7,166 nt of DNA from Chloroflexota bacterium (GTDB lineage Bacteria; Chloroflexota; Dehalococcoidia; Tepidiformales; Tepidiformaceae): assembly GCA_963169135.1 (NCBI GenBank), contig CAUJEQ010000071.1, forward strand, positions 1 to 7,166, in the 5' to 3' direction. Shown here piece by piece: positions 5,547-7,166 of this stretch (positions within the stretch are counted from its first letter, which is position 1; every line of letters begins with the position of its first letter). The position numbers were made by a program, and so were the translations under genes. The notes below the pieces were generated by a model, which saw only the letters and a program-made list of their open reading frames with translations, did no database searches and had not been told where the DNA came from.

Positions 5547-6149
5547 TTACCTCGGCTCGAGCAGTGCCCTCGTCAACGTCTCCAGGTCTTCCGCCAGGGC
5601 CCGGTCGTCCTCCCGCCCGTACCACGCCCCTATCCCCAGCGATGCCGTCATATACGTCGTCACGAGCATCCGCACTGTCGCGTCCACCGGCACCGCCCGC
5701 AGCTCGCCCCGCGCGATCCCTTCGGTCAGCAGCTCCGAGTACTGGTTGTACAGCCACGCCGCTTGCTCTTCGTCCACCGGCCGGTTCCGGGCCGCCACCT
5801 GGAACACCGCGACCAGGATCCGCCGGTTGTTCCGCAGATACGCCGCCAGCGAATCCAGCGCCCGGCACACCCGGTCGATCGACGGCGTCTGCTCGTCGAT
5901 CGTCGCCAGGTACTTCCCCAGCGCCTCGTTCCGCGCCCGGTGGAGCACCTCCCGCAGGATGTCGTCCTTCGAAGCGAAGTACCCGTAGAGCGTCCCCACA
6001 CCGGTGTCCGCCTGCTCCGCGATCTGCTGGATCGACGTTTCCTCATAGCCCTTCTCGTGGAAGAGCCGCGTCGCCGCCGCGACTATCGCCGCCCGCGTCC
6101 GAGCCTTCCGCCGCTCCAACCTCCCCGGCGCACTCGCTGCCTGTGTCAT
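5547..6149 (-). CDS. TetR/AcrR-family transcriptional regulator
   Basis: The 200-residue product is a TetR-type repressor: an N-terminal helix-turn-helix DNA-binding domain followed by a helical ligand-binding and dimerisation domain. The basic lead RLERRKARTRAAIVAAATRL (10-29) is followed by FHEKGYEETSIQQIAEQA (30-47) and the recognition region DTGVGTLYGYFASKDDIL (48-65), which is very typical. The C-terminal domain (about 70-195) is variable, so the ligand cannot be predicted. The frame can also begin at GTG 6161, but that codon is part of a long Shine-Dalgarno match (GGGGTGATC at 6156-6164) six bases before the ATG at 6149. The ATG is therefore preferred. A palindrome overlapping a possible -10 about 80 bases upstream suggests autoregulation. 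The gene follows the aminotransferase in the same direction after 259 bases and is followed by the inverted-repeat region. Its regulated genes are unknown. Confidence 0.94.
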   Translation of the reverse strand: MTQAASAPGRLERRKARTRAAIVAAATRLFHEKGYEETSIQQIAEQADTGVGTLYGYFASKDDILREVLHRARNEALGKYLATIDEQTPSIDRVCRALDSLAAYLRNNRRILVAVFQVAARNRPVDEEQAAWLYNQYSELLTEGIARGELRAVPVDATVRMLVTTYMTASLGIGAWYGREDDRALAEDLETLTRALLEPR

Positions 6150-6155
6150 CCTGCA

Positions 6156-6164
6156 GATCACCCC
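6156..6164 (-). promoter_or_regulatory. Extended Shine-Dalgarno that decides the tetR-family start
   Basis: The minus strand reads GGGGTGATC, close to the full anti-Shine-Dalgarno complement GGAGGTGATC. Six bases follow before ATG at 6149. The in-frame GTG at 6161-6159 lies inside this site, which argues that it is not the initiation codon. Confidence 0.6.
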
Positions 6165-6223
6165 GAACGAGTCAGTAACCGGGTTCTCCTCCGAACAAAG
6201 ACCCGGAACCCTCGATTTCGAAC

Positions 6224-6238
6224 GCGATTATCGATCGC
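6224..6238. promoter_or_regulatory. Candidate operator palindrome over a -10 element upstream of the tetR-family gene
   Basis: GCGAT (6224-6228), five bases, then ATCGC (6234-6238) is a perfect 15-base palindrome with a TATCG spacer. On the minus strand it contains GATAAT (6227-6232), five of six matches to TATAAT, 77 bases ahead of the ATG at 6149. TetR-family repressors commonly bind palindromes of this size over their own promoter. No good -35 is visible at the usual distance. Confidence 0.35.
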
Positions 6239-6260
6239 CCCCGCCATAGAAGATAGGCAC

Positions 6261-6274
6261 GAGCCGCGAGCCGC
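6261..6274. repeat. Tandem heptamer GAGCCGC x2
   Basis: GAGCCGC is repeated head to tail at 6261-6267 and 6268-6274, followed by a third partial copy (GAGTCCC). The repeat is short and of uncertain meaning. Confidence 0.5.
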
Positions 6275-6305
6275 GAGTCCCCCCGCCCCGGCGCAGTTCG
6301 TCCTT

Positions 6306-6324
6306 CGAACCTTCCTCCGGTTCG
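6306..6324. repeat. Stem-loop CGAACC / GGTTCG
   Basis: CGAACC (6306-6311) and GGTTCG (6319-6324) form a perfect six-base stem with loop TTCCTCC. It is one of three hairpins between the aminotransferase and the tetR-family gene. No T-run follows. Confidence 0.5.
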
Positions 6325-6331
6325 GGGCCGG

Positions 6332-6351
6332 GTTGGGTGCGGCGTTGGGTG
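6332..6351. repeat. Direct repeat GTTGGGTG with 12-base period
   Basis: GTTGGGTG occurs at 6332-6339 and 6344-6351, separated by CGGC. The same-face-of-helix test fails because the spacing is slightly more than one turn. I attach no function to it. Confidence 0.5.
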
Positions 6352-6352
6352 T

Positions 6353-6386
6353 GCCCCTCCTGGGGCAAGCGGGGGCGGAGCCCCGC
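6353..6386 (-). terminator. Tandem GC hairpins just after the aminotransferase, possible transcription end
   Basis: On the minus strand, 22 bases after the aminotransferase stop, there is a six-base-pair stem GCGGGG/CCCCGC (6369-6386, six-base loop). A second perfect stem follows, GCCCC/GGGGC (6353-6366, loop TCCT). Their position suits a transcript end. No U-run follows, so if they terminate they would have to act as a Rho-independent variant without U tract or as 3'-end stabilisers. Confidence 0.4.
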
Positions 6387-6408
6387 GACTCCATCTTTCC
6401 TCTACTTT

Positions 6409-7166
6409 CTACCGCCTCGCCAGCCGCCGCGCCGCCTCCTCCAGCGTCTCCTCCGACTTCGAGAACGTGAACCGCACCAGCCGGTTCCCCGCATCCCCGT
6501 GGTAGAAGCTCGAACCCGGCACCGGCGCCACCCCCACCCGTTCGATCAGGTGATGTGCGAACGCCGTGTCGTCGCCTTCGAACCCCAGCCTCGAAAAGTC
6601 CGCCATGATGTAGTACGCCCCCTGCGGCTGGTGGCACGCGAACCCCGCCTCCCGCAGCGCCCGCAGCAGGATCCCCCGCTTCCGCGCGTACATCTCCGCC
6701 AACTCCGGGTAGTACGCGTCCGCCTGCTCCATCGCCACCGCCGCCGCTTCCTGCAACGGCGCCGGCGCTCCCACCGTCAGGAAGTCATGCACTTTCCGGA
6801 GCGCGTCCGTCAGCTCGGCCGGCGCTGTCATGTACCCCAGCCGCCAGCCGGTCACGCTGAACGTCTTCGAAAGCCCCGAAATCGTGATCGTCCGCTCGTA
6901 CATCCCCGGCAGCGTTGCGATCGGCACGTGCACGTTCGCGTCGTAGACGATGTGCTCGTAGATCTCGTCCGTGATGCAGAGCGTGTCGAACTCCTGGCAC
7001 AGCCCCGCGATGAGCTCCAGCTCCGCCCGCGTGAACACCTTCCCGCTCGGGTTGTTCGGCGTGTTCACGATGATCGCCCGCGTCCGCGACGAAAACGCCG
7101 CCCGCAGCTCGCCCGGGTCGATCGCGAAGTCCTGGCCGTGGAGCGTGACGAACACCAGCCGCGCCC
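6409..7166 (-). CDS. Class I/II PLP-dependent aminotransferase, 5' part cut by the window edge
   Basis: The visible 251 residues are the middle and C-terminal part of a fold-type I aminotransferase, which transfers an amino group between an amino acid and a 2-oxo acid using pyridoxal phosphate. Counting from the first complete codon at 7164, the motif NTPNNPSGK lies near 34-42. TDEIYEH is near 65-71; its Asp pairs with the pyridine nitrogen. SGLSKTFSVTGWRLGY follows near 96-111; its Lys (about residue 100) forms the Schiff base. NRLVRF near 227-232 carries the Arg that binds the substrate carboxylate. The frame stays open to the window edge, so the valine codon GTG at 7155 is internal, not a start. 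The sequence resembles the aspartate/aromatic/methionine/kynurenine group of class I enzymes, but specificity cannot be set from this part. The TAG is followed by GC hairpins. Confidence 0.94.
   Translation of the reverse strand, partial: ARLVFVTLHGQDFAIDPGELRAAFSSRTRAIIVNTPNNPSGKVFTRAELELIAGLCQEFDTLCITDEIYEHIVYDANVHVPIATLPGMYERTITISGLSKTFSVTGWRLGYMTAPAELTDALRKVHDFLTVGAPAPLQEAAAVAMEQADAYYPELAEMYARKRGILLRALREAGFACHQPQGAYYIMADFSRLGFEGDDTAFAHHLIERVGVAPVPGSSFYHGDAGNRLVRFTFSKSEETLEEAARRLARR

Noticed and set aside
5380..5868. Minus-strand frame of 162 codons overlapping the end of the tetR-family gene
   Set aside because: Gly/Arg-rich shadow in another frame of the regulator gene, running into the inverted-repeat region.
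6159..6161. GTG as the start of the tetR-family gene
   Set aside because: It lies inside the long Shine-Dalgarno match that is correctly spaced for the ATG at 6149.

Overview
This GC-rich bacterial window carries eight genes on the minus strand and one short reading frame on the plus strand. Both edge genes are cut: ffh at the left edge loses its 3' part, and an aminotransferase at the right edge loses its 5' part. The gene content (a Uma2 nuclease-fold protein, a group II truncated globin, tandem family III CoA-transferases, very high GC at third positions) would fit a Chloroflexota-type genome. That placement is inferred from gene content only and is weak. I see no prophage, insertion sequence, CRISPR array, tRNA or rRNA.

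In the direction of transcription (right to left) the layout is as follows. A PLP-dependent class I/II aminotransferase (7166 to 6409) is followed by a 259-base spacer with stem-loops and the probable promoter/operator of a TetR-family regulator. The regulator (6149 to 5547) is followed by a 226-base non-coding stretch full of inverted repeats (5321-5546). Next comes a plus-strand DUF1232-like frame without a normal start codon (5042-5320). A tight run of six genes follows: folE (GTP cyclohydrolase I), a Uma2-family protein, a group II truncated haemoglobin, two family III CoA-transferases, and ffh (signal recognition particle GTPase). Gaps in this run are 41, -4, 47, -4 and 46 bases, so it may be one transcription unit, beginning at a weak extended -10 just upstream of folE.

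Two gene pairs overlap by ATGA and are probably translationally coupled: Uma2/globin and the two CoA-transferases. The CoA-transferase pair is the most interesting protein-level feature. It looks like a two-subunit enzyme, yet both members have Glu where formyl-CoA transferase has its catalytic Asp. The most interesting nucleic-acid feature is the inverted-repeat cluster at 5343-5483, where at least two pairs of structures are mutually exclusive. No obviously new multi-gene system is visible. The genes are mostly housekeeping or general metabolism, and the substrate of the CoA-transferases and the ligand of the TetR regulator cannot be read from the sequence.
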